A stretch of 64,000 nt of DNA from Sphaerolaimus hirsutus (lineage: Eukaryota; Nematoda; Chromadorea; Monhysterida; Sphaerolaimidae). The notes under the pieces were generated by a model, which worked only from the letters and a program-made list of their open reading frames with translations, had not been told where the DNA came from and made no database searches. The position numbers and the translations under genes are program-made. The stretch spans positions 26,166,794-26,230,793 of the forward strand of contig OZ038450.1 in NCBI GenBank assembly GCA_964036195.1. The letters run 5' to 3'. How positions within the stretch are numbered: position 1 is the first letter of the stretch; the number at the start of each line of letters is the position of its first letter. Positions 53,114 through 63,968 of the stretch are shown piece by piece.

Positions 53114-54063
53114 GTGTGATGAAGCCACCAAAGTCAGCGTCTTCTACCACCTATTCCGGCAACTCCAAGACTGTAGTGAGTGACGGCCTTTAGAGTGGTT
53201 AGATTTCCCGTTGTAGCCGAACATCCACTTGTCGACAGCCAAGTTGAGTTTATTTCGTGGTTGCTTGTTGAAAAAGGGGTTTTGAAGTTGTTTCAGGTAC
53301 TTTATTTCAATCAGATACTGCTTGAATACAAAAGCGCAAAGTTAGCGAGCTTCCTAGTCGAAGTTTCTATCGCTAGCTTATTTCGGGTCACAAGCTTGGT
53401 GTCAGAAGACTGAAAAAAGTAGTCGAGGCTTCCAAAGTAGTCGAGACACGGAAATTGTGTATAAAAACATGTCTACAATACTTCCCTAAATACAAATGCG
53501 CAAATAAGAAACAAACGCAACAATAAGACACATTTAACGGAAACAGTTGGCTTACACTGCGTGTATGTACATTCAAATAAGTATGGTAAACAAAAACAAG
53601 GTACAAATTGGGCGAATAGAAAAAACCATTAATCTTGCGAGGCGCTAGGTCGACAAACTCGGCCGATTTACTAATCTGTTTCAATTTGTCAGAAAACATT
53701 GACACACTTTGGAAACTTAAGATGATAGAGTTGGAAATTATAAATAGCAATGTAAATGTTCCTAATGCCGTAAGTAAAACAAGGTATATTCAACATAATA
53801 ATAATCACTTCCTTAAAACGTATATTTGGTAATTGATAAGTTGGGACCTATTCGAGGTAAATGGGTATATTAATTGAGCAGGGTTAATACAATGCATCTA
53901 AACACATAAAGCATTGCGAAGCTATAATAAATATGCCTACGCGAAGGGCTTGATAAATACGTGCTAGTTACACACAGGGCACTATTTCTCTATTCGGATG
54001 CTGGCCTAGATAAGCACATTGAACGTAAATATTACAGGATTTTAGTTTCCCAAATTGCAAGTA

Positions 54064-54071
54064 CACTAGAC
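54064..54071. repeat. 8-bp target duplication CACTAGAC, left
   Basis: Identical to 54712-54719. Confidence 0.9.
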
Positions 54072-54711
54072 TAGGGTGTCAAATTTCCGTTTTCCGTTTT
54101 CCGTTTCCGTTTTCCGCAGGCAAATTTTTTCCGTTTTCCGTTCCGTTTTCCGGCTGCTGAAATTTTTTTTCCGTTTTCTGTTCCATTTTCCGGCAACATT
54201 TTTTTCCGTTTCCGTTTTTCCGGCTCATTTTCCATTTTCCGGCTAAATTTTCAGTTTTTCCGCCTTTTTCTGTTTTCCGCCTCAATTTCCAGTTTTTCTG
54301 CCTTTTTTCCATTTTTCCGCCTCATTTTACCTTTTTCTGGCTCAACTTTCTGTTTTCTGATCAGCCAAACAGGTAAAAATTCATGCAGATTGTCAATGAT
54401 GTAAAAAAATTCCTGTTTCCAGCAAAATTATTGCAAATTTTTTCCACTTCCAGCAAAATTTCAGCAAATTTGATCCATTTTCCAGCAAAATTTCAGCAAG
54501 TTTTTCCATTTCCATGCAAATTTGATTTTTCCGTTTCCGTTTTTCCGGCCTCTTTTTCCGTTTTCTGGCCGCTGAAATTTTTTTTCCGTTTCCGTTTCCG
54601 TTTTCCGCCAAGTGCAAATTTTTTTCCGTTTTCCGTTCCGTTTTCCGGCCGCTGAAAAAATTTTTCCGTTTCCGTTTCCGTTTTCCGTTAAAAAAACTTT
54701 TTGACACCCTA
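54072..54711. mobile_element. hAT-like MITE with TTTTCCG array
   Basis: 640 bp with termini TAGGGTGTCAAA and TTTTTGACACCCTA and a perfect 8-bp duplication CACTAGAC. Both halves are mosaics of TTTTCCGTTTCCG and CCGGCTGCTGAAATTTTTTT. Related arrays occur at 27451-28252 and 62100-62266. No coding capacity. Confidence 0.85.
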
Positions 54712-54719
54712 CACTAGAC
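54712..54719. repeat. 8-bp target duplication CACTAGAC, right
   Basis: Identical to 54064-54071. Confidence 0.9.
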
Positions 54720-55039
54720 ATGTGTATATATAACAATAATCAGAAAATTATGGTGAATCGAATGAGCCTAATTTTATGTCCATAAACCTAATTATGACAT
54801 ATTTGACCTTTTAACTTAAATATTCCACATAAACCTATCAATAACTTATAAGACACTTTCTTAATCAAATATTTTCCATGGATGATTAATATAGCACATG
54901 AATTATAATTTGCGTGGTAAAATTATATAGTGCATGAAATAGATAAATTGTGTAAATATATGAACTGGACAAATATGAGCCTAATTATCAATTCTCTGTA
55001 TTTCTTTATCCCTCCATTTTACCACGGTCAACACAGCAG

Positions 55040-55330
55040 GAATTGAAGGCGGAACTCCAGTCTGACCTGGAAACTGCCACTTCAAGCCCTGACTCCTCTT
55101 CAGACGAAGGGGAGGAGGTGGCGCCCGTGAATGAACCCGTTTACCGCCCTAATGAAGCCTACTCCCCCATCAGCAATGACATGGCGGCCATGGCACTGCA
55201 GAACGTCGCCAAGCCCCCCTCCCGGTCTCCAGAGCCGAATGCAGCCTTCAACGCCATCCCGCTGCCGCAGGGAGATGCCCAAGCCGAACCCGAGGATCAC
55301 CAGATGGAGAACGGTAACACTGAAAATTGA
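55040..55330 (+). CDS. acidic C-terminal tail of the helicase protein, copy B
   Basis: About 96 codons, open to TGA. Ser/Asp/Glu-rich start (SSPDSSSDEGEEV), the conserved YSPISNDMAAMALQN block, a proline-rich stretch, and an end MENGNTEN. It matches the tail of copy A at 2397-2720. Conservation of this block outside the helicase core hints at a functional binding segment. It connects in frame to 53113 only if 53114-55039 is removed. Confidence 0.6.
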   Translation, partial: ELKAELQSDLETATSSPDSSSDEGEEVAPVNEPVYRPNEAYSPISNDMAAMALQNVAKPPSRSPEPNAAFNAIPLPQGDAQAEPEDHQMENGNTEN

Positions 55331-55891
55331 TTGTCATGATGAAAAGAAAATTCAAAATTTTCCCGTTCAGTAAATCAGCCTTTCATGAAAAACAACTTTA
55401 CAAAACAACTTTTTGACGGAACAACAAATAAATCACTAACTAGCATTCCATGATAACAATTAGGAAATTTTGTTGACGATCGATTTTCACACGTACAATT
55501 TGTGGCACGGAGGTCAAACAGGTAATGCGGATGTTGATCCCCAGCTGCCCGTCCAGTAAGGGCATAATCCTGAGATGGAACCAAAAAGTTTCTTTTATCC
55601 CTGTAATTGAGTAAAAATGAAGGAAAAAACTTTTCTCACATTCAGCCCTGTGCGGGAACCATAATTTCGAACTTTCGAGCACAAAAAGCTGGCACAGCGG
55701 AGATCTGGCGCCATAGTTCAAATGAAGACGCGCCATATTTGCACCCCCAGGGCATGTGACAGTTGTTGCCATCTACTGAAAATTGCACAGAAGGCATGAT
55801 TTTGAGTAGCCAAAAAATGTTGCGAAAAAAACACCTTTTTCTGAACATGCCGTTTTTAGCCCGGAGGTAAAAAATTAATGGCTGGTGGGAT
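55331..55891 (+). other. 3' untranslated region of copy B
   Basis: Matches 1822-2396 of copy A. It ends GGCTGGTGGGAT before the LTR, as in copy A. No coding frame on the element strand. Confidence 0.5.
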
Positions 55892-57093
55892 TCTAGGTAG
55901 AAATATGGCAAGGCAACCATGCAAAAAAAACGTAACAACCCTTTAGCGCAGACAACCTGACAACTCGAGAATAACCATGCGCAACCAAATGAAGACATGG
56001 AAATTTCCCCCGACCAGGTGCATTTTACTTAGGACCAGGTAACGGGCGGGAAAGTGGCTCTGAACCAACTTTATTAAGAAGCGTGCACACACAACACATG
56101 CAGAGCACAGCATGAAGTGAAGAGCACAGCGGTGCCAATTAAAATTCCCATTGCCTAGGGTGATCTGGTGAAATCGAAAGTGCTAGTGTCGTTGTAGAGC
56201 GTGCCCATGCCCGGAGTTCCCACCCATTACCCAGCAATGAAACGACCTTGAACAAACCCCCGAGTGACATATTTTTCAACGACCTTGGTCGGACAGGCTA
56301 TGAAAATATTTCACCTAAACGGCGTGATAACATAGTGACACACCACCTGTTCTAATTGTACCGTAATTAGTGAATAGAAGCCCAGTTTTGTGACACTCCC
56401 AACAGTGGTAATTGGTGCAATACGTTAATTATATTTACATTTTCATTTTAGCTATTTGTTTAGGTTCATTGCCATTTATCTGATGACTGTTTACTTATGT
56501 GTTTTATTTTACGTCAATCTATCACTTTCACGTGATCAAATTTTTGCCTTATATTGTTTTAATTATGGTCATTTGTTGTGTCTTAAAGATTAGTATTCAT
56601 TTGTATTATGGTAAGATTTTGGTGATTATAAAACATGCTGATTTTGCAGTTTTTGGACCCACTAGATGTTTACGACTCATTTGTGCTATTGTGAATTGAC
56701 TTTGACTTTCGCTAAATAAAGTTCCCGTGAAACAAATTTGGTCCCCCTGAAGCGTTACTAACTGCATTTAATTTTAACTGGATTAATTTTGATTTGATTT
56801 GGGCTTAATTAACAATTGACCAAAACAAAACGCCGGCTGCAATTACAAAAAGGGTTGGTAAGTTGACATGTCCATCCTCGGGAACTTGGCAGGACCTCAA
56901 GGGGTACTGGTGCTGTTCCTGAATTGCGTGTAAAAATCCCCGTACCAAAAAACAACCAATTAACTAATTAACACACATTTAGCGCATCGGGACCGGAAAC
57001 TCCAATTATCTGCCGCATCGATTCGACGAGTGGCGTAATTAGAGAAAGAAAAACGGAAACTAGTAAATTAGTAAAAATGTAAAATATCTGACA
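55892..57093 (+). repeat. 3' LTR of copy B (internally deleted)
   Basis: 1,202 bp. It starts TCTAGGTAG (G to C at the second base compared with the other LTRs) and ends CTGACA. About 400 bp present in the 5' LTR between about 33245 and 33648 are missing, including most of the small U3 frame. Confidence 0.9.
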
Positions 57094-57097
57094 ATAG
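57094..57097. repeat. target site duplication (ATAG), right side of copy B
   Basis: Matches 33140-33143. Confidence 0.8.
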
Positions 57098-57258
57098 CTT
57101 TAGCGATATTTTCCAGACTTTTATGCACGAGGAACATAATGAGGTGTCAACATTTTTTTTTGTTCTAGAAAGGCTTATGAATAAGATTGATAAATATTAT
57201 TTTGCATACATGTTATGAACACTCATAGGCATCAAACGAATGACTATTTATTTTGCAG

Positions 57259-57445
57259 CCATGCTTTTCTACATTGGGACATAACCAGAACAGTGTCTGA
57301 TACCAGATTCCGGACTTTTATGCACGGTGGTAGTGTATCATGGCGTCAGATTGGGGATTTTGGGTCGGATGATGGATTCCGACGACATGTTTTGATGATT
57401 GTGTTTGATGAGAATAATGTGAAAAATGAATGGAATGATCAGTAA
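57259..57445 (+). CDS. possible terminal coding exon of an unrecognised gene
   Basis: A pyrimidine-rich acceptor (TATTTATTTTGCAG) precedes a frame with HAFLHWDITRTVSDTRFRTF, then MHGGSVSWRQIGDFGSDD, ending NEWNDQ and TAA. Composition is protein-like, but no family is recognised. It lies about 165 bases right of copy B, so copy B may sit in the preceding intron. Confidence 0.3.
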
Positions 57446-57697
57446 ATGCATCTAAAAGTGAAAGGAAGGGTGTTGTCCAATGCTCAACAACAAGAGCACT
57501 CTCTTTAAAAATTTTATACAATTACACTTTTTTTACACTTTCCTAGGTATTTTAAAAATACCTTATGCTTACAGTATCCATACAGTATCCATAATTTGGA
57601 AAGTGTATTTACACTTACACTTACACTTTCCAAAAATACCAGTATTTTAACAACTCTGTTGATTACCTACTTATTTAAACACCTGCCCAATCAAATC
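57446..57697. repeat. right-end fragment of a CAGAGTTGTTAAAATAC element
   Basis: 57595-57658 has TTACACTTACACTTTCC units and ends CCAGTATTTTAACAACTCTG, the inverted form of the left terminus at 61242. No partner terminus or 8-bp duplication was found. Confidence 0.45.
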
Positions 57698-58482
57698 CGC
57701 CCCCCCCATTTTTCATTTTACTTCTGACGTCCCATCTCCAGTTCTAGGACCCGCCAGTAGCTGAGAATTGGGGGAGATATTGGCGCAACCCCCCTCTACT
57801 TCGAATGAAGGGGTCGCAACGTTCGCTTACAGGGCGGGTTGCCCTGAGTGCAATAATTTTTTCCAGCTTTTTTCGTGTCCCACACAGGTCCGGCCCCCAC
57901 TGATTTCTTACACTGCGGGTGCCGTACCTCCAGCTGTGGGAGGGGTATAAATCTAAAATTTTGGGGACGTGTCGCCAAATTCCCCCCCCCCTCTATACAC
58001 TGGCCGGGCATTTTTTTGCAACTCACCAGTGTGGGGTGCAGCATTTAAAATTTATTAAAACATTACTGTCCCACACAAGTTCAGCACCCAATTGAATTTC
58101 AAAAAATGAACACTTTTCAGTTGTTTTAACACTAAAGTGATTGATAATGTGAAATAAGCATGAAATATCCTCTATAAATATCTTATCCCACCCAAAACCG
58201 CCCGCCACATGAACTCCTCGCCCCAAGTGGCTGACAAAAAAATCACTTTTTACAACTTTTTTTTTTCAGGACCATTTTTTTTTTCGGGTCAGACCTGTGT
58301 GGGACACTAAAAGAGCCGCAAAATATTTTTGCACTGAGGGCGACCCACCCTGTAGGGGGTCGCCGCGACCCCTCCAATTCATGCTAGAGGGAGGTTGTGC
58401 CAATATCTCCTCAAGTTTCAGCTTCTGGCGGGTCCTAGAACTGGAGATAGGACGTCAGAAGTAAAATCAAAAATTGGGGGCC
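57698..58482. mobile_element. foldback element, diverged arms of about 210 bp
   Basis: Outer arms GCCCCCCCCATTTTTCATTTTACTTCTGACG and the inverse near 58455-58482 enclose inverted blocks such as CTCCAGTTCTAGGACCCGCC and GGCGGGTCCTAGAACTGGAG, plus GTGTCCCACACAGGTCCGGC-like phrases. The arms are less alike than those of 32101-32921, with which it shares a general design. Confidence 0.65.
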
Positions 58483-58490
58483 GGGGCACT

Positions 58491-58577
58491 GTATTTCCTA
58501 GAAATACCCCGGGATTTGTGGTTTATTATTCCGCAACTCGCTCAACCAAGGGGTAGGGGTATTTCGAGGGAAACTGA
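58491..58577. mobile_element. short CCGTATTTCCTCG-family MITE
   Basis: ACTGTATTTCCTAGAAATACCCC at the left and GGGGTATTTCGAGGGAAACT at the right, only 87 bp in all. Confidence 0.55.
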
Positions 58578-58940
58578 ACCTGTTGAGATGAGTAGTTGAC
58601 TATCTGTCTGCTGGAATGTTGCTAGAGCCACAATGAGAACATTTTGGAGAGATAACAAAACCATATTTCTTTATGATATACCTACTTTTAGGTATATAAA
58701 TATTTTAGAATTTTTGGGATACCTCTGAGTTTAAGTTTTACAAGCTACAATAACCTTTTATTCGAGAGCGAGTGAAAGCGAAAGTGAGAAAAGTGAGAAT
58801 TTGAGAGCGACAGAAACTAAAATCATTGCTGCCCACTGATGTTATCAATCAAAAAGTGATGACGGCCAAACAGTAGGTGTGACCGTCATCACTTTTTGAT
58901 CGATCGGCTAGCCCAAGGCCCTGTAAAATTGTCATGTCAT
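58578..58940. other. no gene seen
   Basis: AT-rich. A short inverted pair (ATCAATCAAAAAGTGATGACGG and its complement) lies at 58845-58905. No coding frame. Confidence 0.4.
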
Positions 58941-58948
58941 GTGAAATG

Positions 58949-59294
58949 CAGAGTTATGAAGACGTTTTTACATTTACCCGGAATACCCAGTCAGAGTATA
59001 CCAGGTACCTTTTTATATTGTATTTGGGTTTAAGTTAAATTTTTTGAAAAATACAAAAACGTTTTGTTACGTTTTCCTGCCCGAACTACCCGGATACAGA
59101 GAAAACGTATAAAAAATAAAAAATTGGGAACATGAAAAATATTGTCAAACTGTCAGGACACCCAGATTTTTTTTATGTTTACTGCTTATTTTCCGTTTTC
59201 GTAGGTATTTTAAAAATACACTACATTTAAGTAATCATACTCCAAAATTTGAAAAGGCTCGTCTTCCAAAAATACCAGCATTTTAACAACTCTG
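58949..59294. mobile_element. hAT-like MITE, 346 bp
   Basis: Left end CAGAGTTATGAAGACG, right end CAGCATTTTAACAACTCTG. It is flanked by 8-mers GTGAAATG (58941-58948) and GTTAAATG (59295-59302), 7 of 8 alike. Interior phrases around TACCCGG and ACGTTTT are loosely repeated. It belongs with 61242-62014. Confidence 0.6.
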
Positions 59295-59302
59295 GTTAAA
59301 TG

Positions 59303-60086
59303 ACCTCTTGGAGAATCAGAATGCCATGTATTGTAAATAATCTCAATTTAACCATTACAAAAGGAGAGTATAATGTGGTACTGGGCATCCGGCATTTTAC
59401 ATAAAATTATGTAAAATCGGAACTTCTCACATTGATTTTACATGACATTGTACAGTGTCTAGAAGACTTCTTAAAAGTACTGAACTTTTCTCAGTAAACT
59501 AAAACATAAAGAATATTATTTTTACTCACCCCTGAGTACAGCAAACGTAAATAACAATTTTTACGCTTATTTCATGTTTCACAACAGCTTCATAAACGAA
59601 GAAGTAAGATTGTTGTCAACGGTAACATAATGAATCTGTGCAAACGTTTGTCTCTTAACATGTTAACGAATGCCATGGTCAAATAACGTGGACAGCTGCA
59701 TGTGCTAGCAGAAACTTGTCCACAGTATGGACATGTGGCATTTCCGTCCTTGACAACCAAATGACAATTCAAGTGCCAAGTGATATGTGAAGTTGTCGGT
59801 GAAATGCAGGTGCAAACAGGACTGGGTTTTTGGATTTGTATCTAAGTAGGGAGGGATTAGTTTTCCGGTATTCGGTTTTGGGACTTCTCCCGACAATTGC
59901 TGTTTTGTAAGAAAAAAAATTATGTTTAACTGCCAGATGCAGCTATTAAGAATATTTAGATAGAGTATTTGAAAATATCGCTCAAAGATCAATTACCAAC
60001 ACAAATCGGGAATAATAACGACCGCAGAAAACAACAACATAAAATACTAAGCGATAAGACCATAAACCAATTAGTAGGGTTTTAAC
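59303..60086. other. no gene seen
   Basis: 59470-59580 resembles a degraded copy of the AGTACTTTTCTC sequence at 30880. A minus-strand frame at 59590-59772 with CPYCG and CSCPRYL could be a zinc-binding remnant, but it lacks splice support and I do not call it. Confidence 0.35.
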
Positions 60087-60310
60087 TAGTGATGGAATGG
60101 CGCCATGGTGCTGGCGCCCTTCAATGACGCCAAAAGGCGCCAGCGCCATGGCGCCATTGGCGCTTGGCGCCCTTTTTTCTGGCGCCATCTGGCGCCTGGC
60201 GCCATTATTTAGAATGGCGCCATGGAGCCTTTGGCGCTTGGCGCCATTTTTGCTGGCGCTAATTTGGCACCCGGCGCCATTGTTTTGGATAGTGCCAGAA
60301 ATGGCGCCAA
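60087..60310. mobile_element. GGCGCC array with TAGTGATG left end
   Basis: Starts TAGTGATGGAATGGCGCC, like the terminus at 16252, then units of GGCGCCATGGCGCC and TTGGCGCTTGGCGCC. No matching right end, so probably a partial or rearranged member. Confidence 0.55.
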
Positions 60311-60388
60311 AATGCCGCGATGAGTGTTTATATTTCTCCATATTCAAGTGCCTTATCTCCTAAATGATATCATCATCTGGTGGCGGTC

Positions 60389-60515
60389 GCAAGCCATGTA
60401 AAGTGTAAAGTAAAGTGTAAAATGTAAAGTCAAATGCAAAGTAAAGTGTCAATTGTCATGGAAAGTTCATGGACTTTATATTTGACACTTTACTTTACAC
60501 TTTACAGGGCTTGGG
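60389..60515. repeat. palindrome of TAAAGTGTAAAG units
   Basis: AAGCCATGTAAAGTGTAAAGTAAAGTG inverted as CACTTTACTTTACACTTTACAGGGCTT, arms of about 35-50 bp. The AAGCCCTGTAAAGTG edge recurs at 63358. Confidence 0.6.
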
Positions 60516-60526
60516 ACGGCGGTGCA

Positions 60527-60988
60527 CTTGTACGCACAAATGCCTGGTACGCACAAACGCCCGGTACGCACAAAATTGTGCCCGCCACGCACATCTGCCT
60601 GATACGAAATAACATTACATTACATTTTGAGTGTGTTTTTCACTTCACACTTGTGAGTGAAGTGAAAAAAAAGTTGTGTTATGACATTAGTTAACTTTTT
60701 GTCACTTCACATATATTTGAACATCACTTGAAAAAGTGTCAAGTGAAAAAATGGTGGATAATGGCCATTTTTGACCGTTTTTTTCACTTGACACTTTTTC
60801 AAGTGATTTTCAGATATCAGTGAAGTGAAAAAAGCTGTGCAATAACATCAGTGACCATCTGTCCGGTACGCAAAGATCATCAGCCATGTAAGTACCGGGC
60901 CGATGTGCGTGGCGGGCACAATTTTGTGCGTACCGGGCGTTTGTGCATACCAGGCATTTGTGCGTAGGAGGCCTGGCCCCTTGGGACT
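60527..60988. mobile_element. foldback element with TACGCACAAA repeats
   Basis: Left arm has ACGCACAAATGCC, GGTACGCACAAACGCCCGG and CACAAAATTGTGCCCGCCACGCACATC. The right arm is their inverse at 60895-60975. The centre (60630-60840) is a second palindrome built from CACTTGACACTTTTTCAAGTG and AGTGAAGTGAAAAAA. Confidence 0.65.
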
Positions 60989-61233
60989 GCCCCATTATAT
61001 ATTTAGCATATTTACCTAGGTATGTAATTTTTTCTAGCATTACAAGTTTGGGTTGATCCTCATTGTTTTTGGAAAGCAATAACATAACAAATCTTTGAAT
61101 GTGCTATCAAATTTTATGCACGAGGATGTTTTCATTTGGTACGGAAAAGATTGACATAATTGTACTTATTTACCTACATCAGTTTTGTTACACTCAGACC
61201 GCCAAAACAGATGTGTCAAAATATAGTCGACAC

Positions 61234-61241
61234 CCATATTG
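61234..61241. repeat. 8-bp target duplication CCATATTG, left
   Basis: Identical to 62015-62022. Confidence 0.85.
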
Positions 61242-62014
61242 CAGAGTTGTTAAAATACCGGTATTTTTGGAAAGCGTAAGCGTAAGCGTAAATACACTTT
61301 CCAAATTTTCAGTATGGATACTTAAAGCGTAAGGTAATTTGAAAATACCTGGGAAAGCGTAAATAAAAGCGTAAGCGTAAAATTTTTTTAAGAGACGTTT
61401 TCTCAGTGAATTCTTACCAAATCAAGCTCTCAGCGACATTTTTCGGATGTCCACTTAGTAGTCTGACCTCATGTTGTTTGGCAATTCATCGGCAGCGACA
61501 CTTACCATATTTCTTATAATAGGAGAGCACCGTTCAATTCTTTTCATCAACTTTTTTTGTCTGCCGTTATATGGGAGGTGCCGTTCTATTGGAGGCTGCC
61601 GTTCTATTAGAATATACACGGTAAGTCATCTTTTTATCTTCCAACTTGTAGTTAGTGCTGTCGACGGCGACAACATTGTCGTTGGAATCCATTTTCAGCC
61701 CAAAATTTCTTACACAGTATTAGCAAGACATTCATACTGCTACTGCGACACAATTTGTAAATGTGCCACTATTTCCAGCACATTACTGCACGCACGCAGT
61801 AATGTTTTTGGTACGCAGTTTCGTTCACTCTTTTTTGTGGTTTTATGCTGAACCGTGTGAAAAGCTTTTTTACGCTTTTAGTACCTGGGTATTTTGGCCG
61901 GGAAAGCGTAAAAAAGCGTACGGGTATTTTATGAAAGCGTAAGCGTAAGCGTAAGTATAAATACCCATTTACCCGGGTATTTCGGGTAAGCGTAAATACG
62001 CTTTCGCAACTCTG
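61242..62014. mobile_element. hAT-like MITE with GCGTAA arrays
   Basis: 773 bp from CAGAGTTGTTAAAATACC to CGCTTTCGCAACTCTG with a perfect 8-bp duplication CCATATTG. Both ends hold AAGCGTAAGCGTAA units. The middle (61410-61850) is unique-looking and without a gene. CAG ends and an 8-bp duplication fit hAT. Confidence 0.78.
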
Positions 62015-62022
62015 CCATATTG
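62015..62022. repeat. 8-bp target duplication CCATATTG, right
   Basis: Identical to 61234-61241. Confidence 0.85.
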
Positions 62023-62266
62023 GCCGTGGACAAATTGGCCGCGCCATACTGTCCGCGGGAGAAATTGGCCGCAGACATCCTGTCCGCAGACATATTGGCC
62101 GTTTTCGTTTTTCCGGCCCCTTTTTCCGTTTTCCGGCCACTGAAAATTTTTTTCCGTTTCTGTTTCCGTTTTCCGCCAAGTGCATATTTTTTCCGTTTTC
62201 CAGCCGCTGAATTATTTTTTCTCCATTTCCGTTTCTGTTTTCCAAAAAAAATTGTTTTGACACCCT
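62023..62266. repeat. TTTTCCG array with TTGACACCCTA end
   Basis: 62040-62100 repeats AAATTGGCCGC and CTGTCCGC phrases. 62100-62266 is the TTTTCCGG mosaic ending TTTTGACACCCTA, the right end of the 54072 family. The left terminus is missing. Confidence 0.55.
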
Positions 62267-62509
62267 AATCTAGACCGAACCAGGATGACCGCGAAAATAT
62301 AAGCATAAGTTATAAGTTATAATGTTATAAGTATGCGGGTATATTTTTTAGCAGAACGCGCACTAATATCAATTTGCGCGTCATTGTTTACCGTATTTTT
62401 TACGTATATTTACCGTTTACGTATATATACTATAGATCGTCAAATAGTTTCGATTTTTCATTGTCATCACACGCTTTATCTTGAAGGACTGCCTAAACAT
62501 GGTGGTTCT

Positions 62510-63029
62510 ATAGCCGGAATTAGAGCTCAGCGTCGATTCGACGTGAAATGACAACGTAAAATGACGTCGTGAAATTAATTACACAAGTGTGGATCATGCT
62601 ACGGGTCTACGATTTTCTAAGGATAATATATGAATCAATACCTTAATCATGTCTAATACTGAGTGTTATCAGGCACAACTAGAGCGAATTGAAAAATTCA
62701 ACTTTTATCATTTCACGTCATCATTTTACGTCAGGGAACTAACTTTACATTTCAGGTCAACGATTGCAAGCAACCATTGACGTGAAATGTAAAGTTAGTT
62801 CCCTGACGTAAAATGATGACGTGAAATGATAAAAATTGAATTTTTCAATTCGCTCTAGTTGTGGCTGATAACACTCAGTATTAGACACGATTAAGGTATT
62901 GATTCATATATTATCCTTAGAAAATTGTAGACCCGTAGCATGATCCACACTTGTGTAATTAATTTCACGACGTCATTTTACATTGTCATTTCACATCGAA
63001 TCGACGCTGAGCTCTAATTCCGGCTTTAG
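62510..63029. mobile_element. 520-bp foldback palindrome, arms about 250 bp
   Basis: TAGCCGGAATTAGAGCTCAGCG at the left and CGCTGAGCTCTAATTCCGGCTTTA at the right. The arms include repeated ACGTGAAATGACAACGTAAAATGACGTCGTG phrases and meet near 62768. Arms differ by only a few bases. No coding frame. Confidence 0.8.
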
Positions 63030-63352
63030 TGAGGAGAGAAAGTAGTTGATCGAATATACACAAACACTTAGGTACTTTTTACGGTTTTTCATAAAACACG
63101 TGCAAAAGATGCTCATATACAGGGTTGGCAAAATCTGAGAAAATAATAAAAATAAAATAAAAATAAAATGGTAAATTCAAGAATAAAAAAAATTAAAAAA
63201 ATGGAAAATTTCAAAATAAACTTAAAAATTGTATAAAACTCAAATTTTTGTACTATTTTTGTAAAATTGTATAAAAATTCGTATTTTTGTAAAAATTGTA
63301 TAAAAATTCACATTTTTTGTAAAATTATATCTTGTTTCTTGGGGATCTACCT
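63030..63352. other. low-complexity A/T sequence
   Basis: AAATAAAATAAAAAT and GTATAAAAATTC runs, no gene. Confidence 0.5.
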
Positions 63353-63740
63353 AGCACCAAGCCCTGTAAAGTGTCAAATGTCATGACAAATGTTAAGTGA
63401 AGTGTCAATTGTCATGACAAATATAGATTAAAGTGTCAGTTGTTGAGCAAATTGTATCCAAGTCTTATGTTTTATATCCAAATGTGGTTGTTGTTTTTCT
63501 ATCCAAATCTTTTGTGAACATTTGGATACAAAAACATAAGATTTTGATACCAAAACAAAAGATTTGTATACACAATTTACACTTTGCATGATATTTGTCA
63601 TGACAATTGACACTTTAATTGACATTTGACATGTCAATTGACTGTTTACTTTACATTTGTCATGACAATTGACACATTGCTTGACCTTAGATACATGAAT
63701 AGACTCTACTTTATATTTGTCATGACAATAAACACTTTGC
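63353..63740. repeat. TGTCATGACA-unit array
   Basis: Begins ACCAAGCCCTGTAAAGTGTC and contains many AATTGTCATGACAAAT palindromes, plus a central AACATTTGGATACAAAAACATAAGATTTTG block with its inverse. Another self-complementary short-unit array whose right end is unclear. Confidence 0.55.
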
Positions 63741-63968
63741 ATGCTATTTTACAAATGCACCCAACACACTCCAGTAGACTTCTACTAAAGATGCAAACCA
63801 TTGTTATCAATAATTGTAACATTACACTTGCAGCTAGCTAACAATATCTACTGCATGCAACTTTTGCAAAGTAATGGAAAAATTTGTCACACGTTTTTCA
63901 GGTTTAGGTCTAATTATAACATTTTACAGGCCTTGCATGCAAGATTATGATTTCTTTGTAAAATTAAT
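63741..63968. other. no gene seen
   Basis: AT-rich with no recognisable feature. Confidence 0.4.

Larger units (their letters stand above)
53114..55039 (+). other. candidate intron (or insertion) in the helicase gene of copy B
   Basis: Starts GTGTGA after CAG and ends ACACAGCAG. Flanking codons are in the same frame across it, and the downstream part matches the acidic tail of copy A. Copy A lacks this 1.93-kb stretch. The interval has no coding frame and contains a hAT-like MITE (54072-54711). It could be a true intron lost by reverse transcription of spliced RNA in the lineage of copy A, or simply inserted DNA. Confidence 0.4.
33144..57093 (+). mobile_element. LTR retroelement copy B (degenerate, with a nested element)
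   Basis: Same family and gene order as copy A but on the plus strand: LTR, primer site, gag, env-like, PR, RT, RH, IN, helicase, LTR, with a 4-bp ATAG duplication. It is about 24 kb long because a second retroelement (37369-42491) sits in gag and about 1.9 kb of extra sequence lies in the helicase gene. Many frameshifts and stops (for example near 37093, 42650, 43415, 43986, 46004 and 48482) make it a pseudo-element, clearly older than copy A. It keeps about 1.45 kb of gag 5' sequence that copy A lacks. Comparison of the two shows which lesions are private and which are shared. Confidence 0.92.

Noticed and set aside
53114..55039. A third retroelement inserted in copy B
   Set aside because: No LTR-like ends, target duplication or coding frame at its edges; the GT-AG edges and preserved frame fit an intron better, although this is not proven.
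59590..59772. Minus-strand frame with CPYCG and CSCPRYL
   Set aside because: Possible zinc-binding fragment but only 60 codons, with no splice support or partner; too weak to call.
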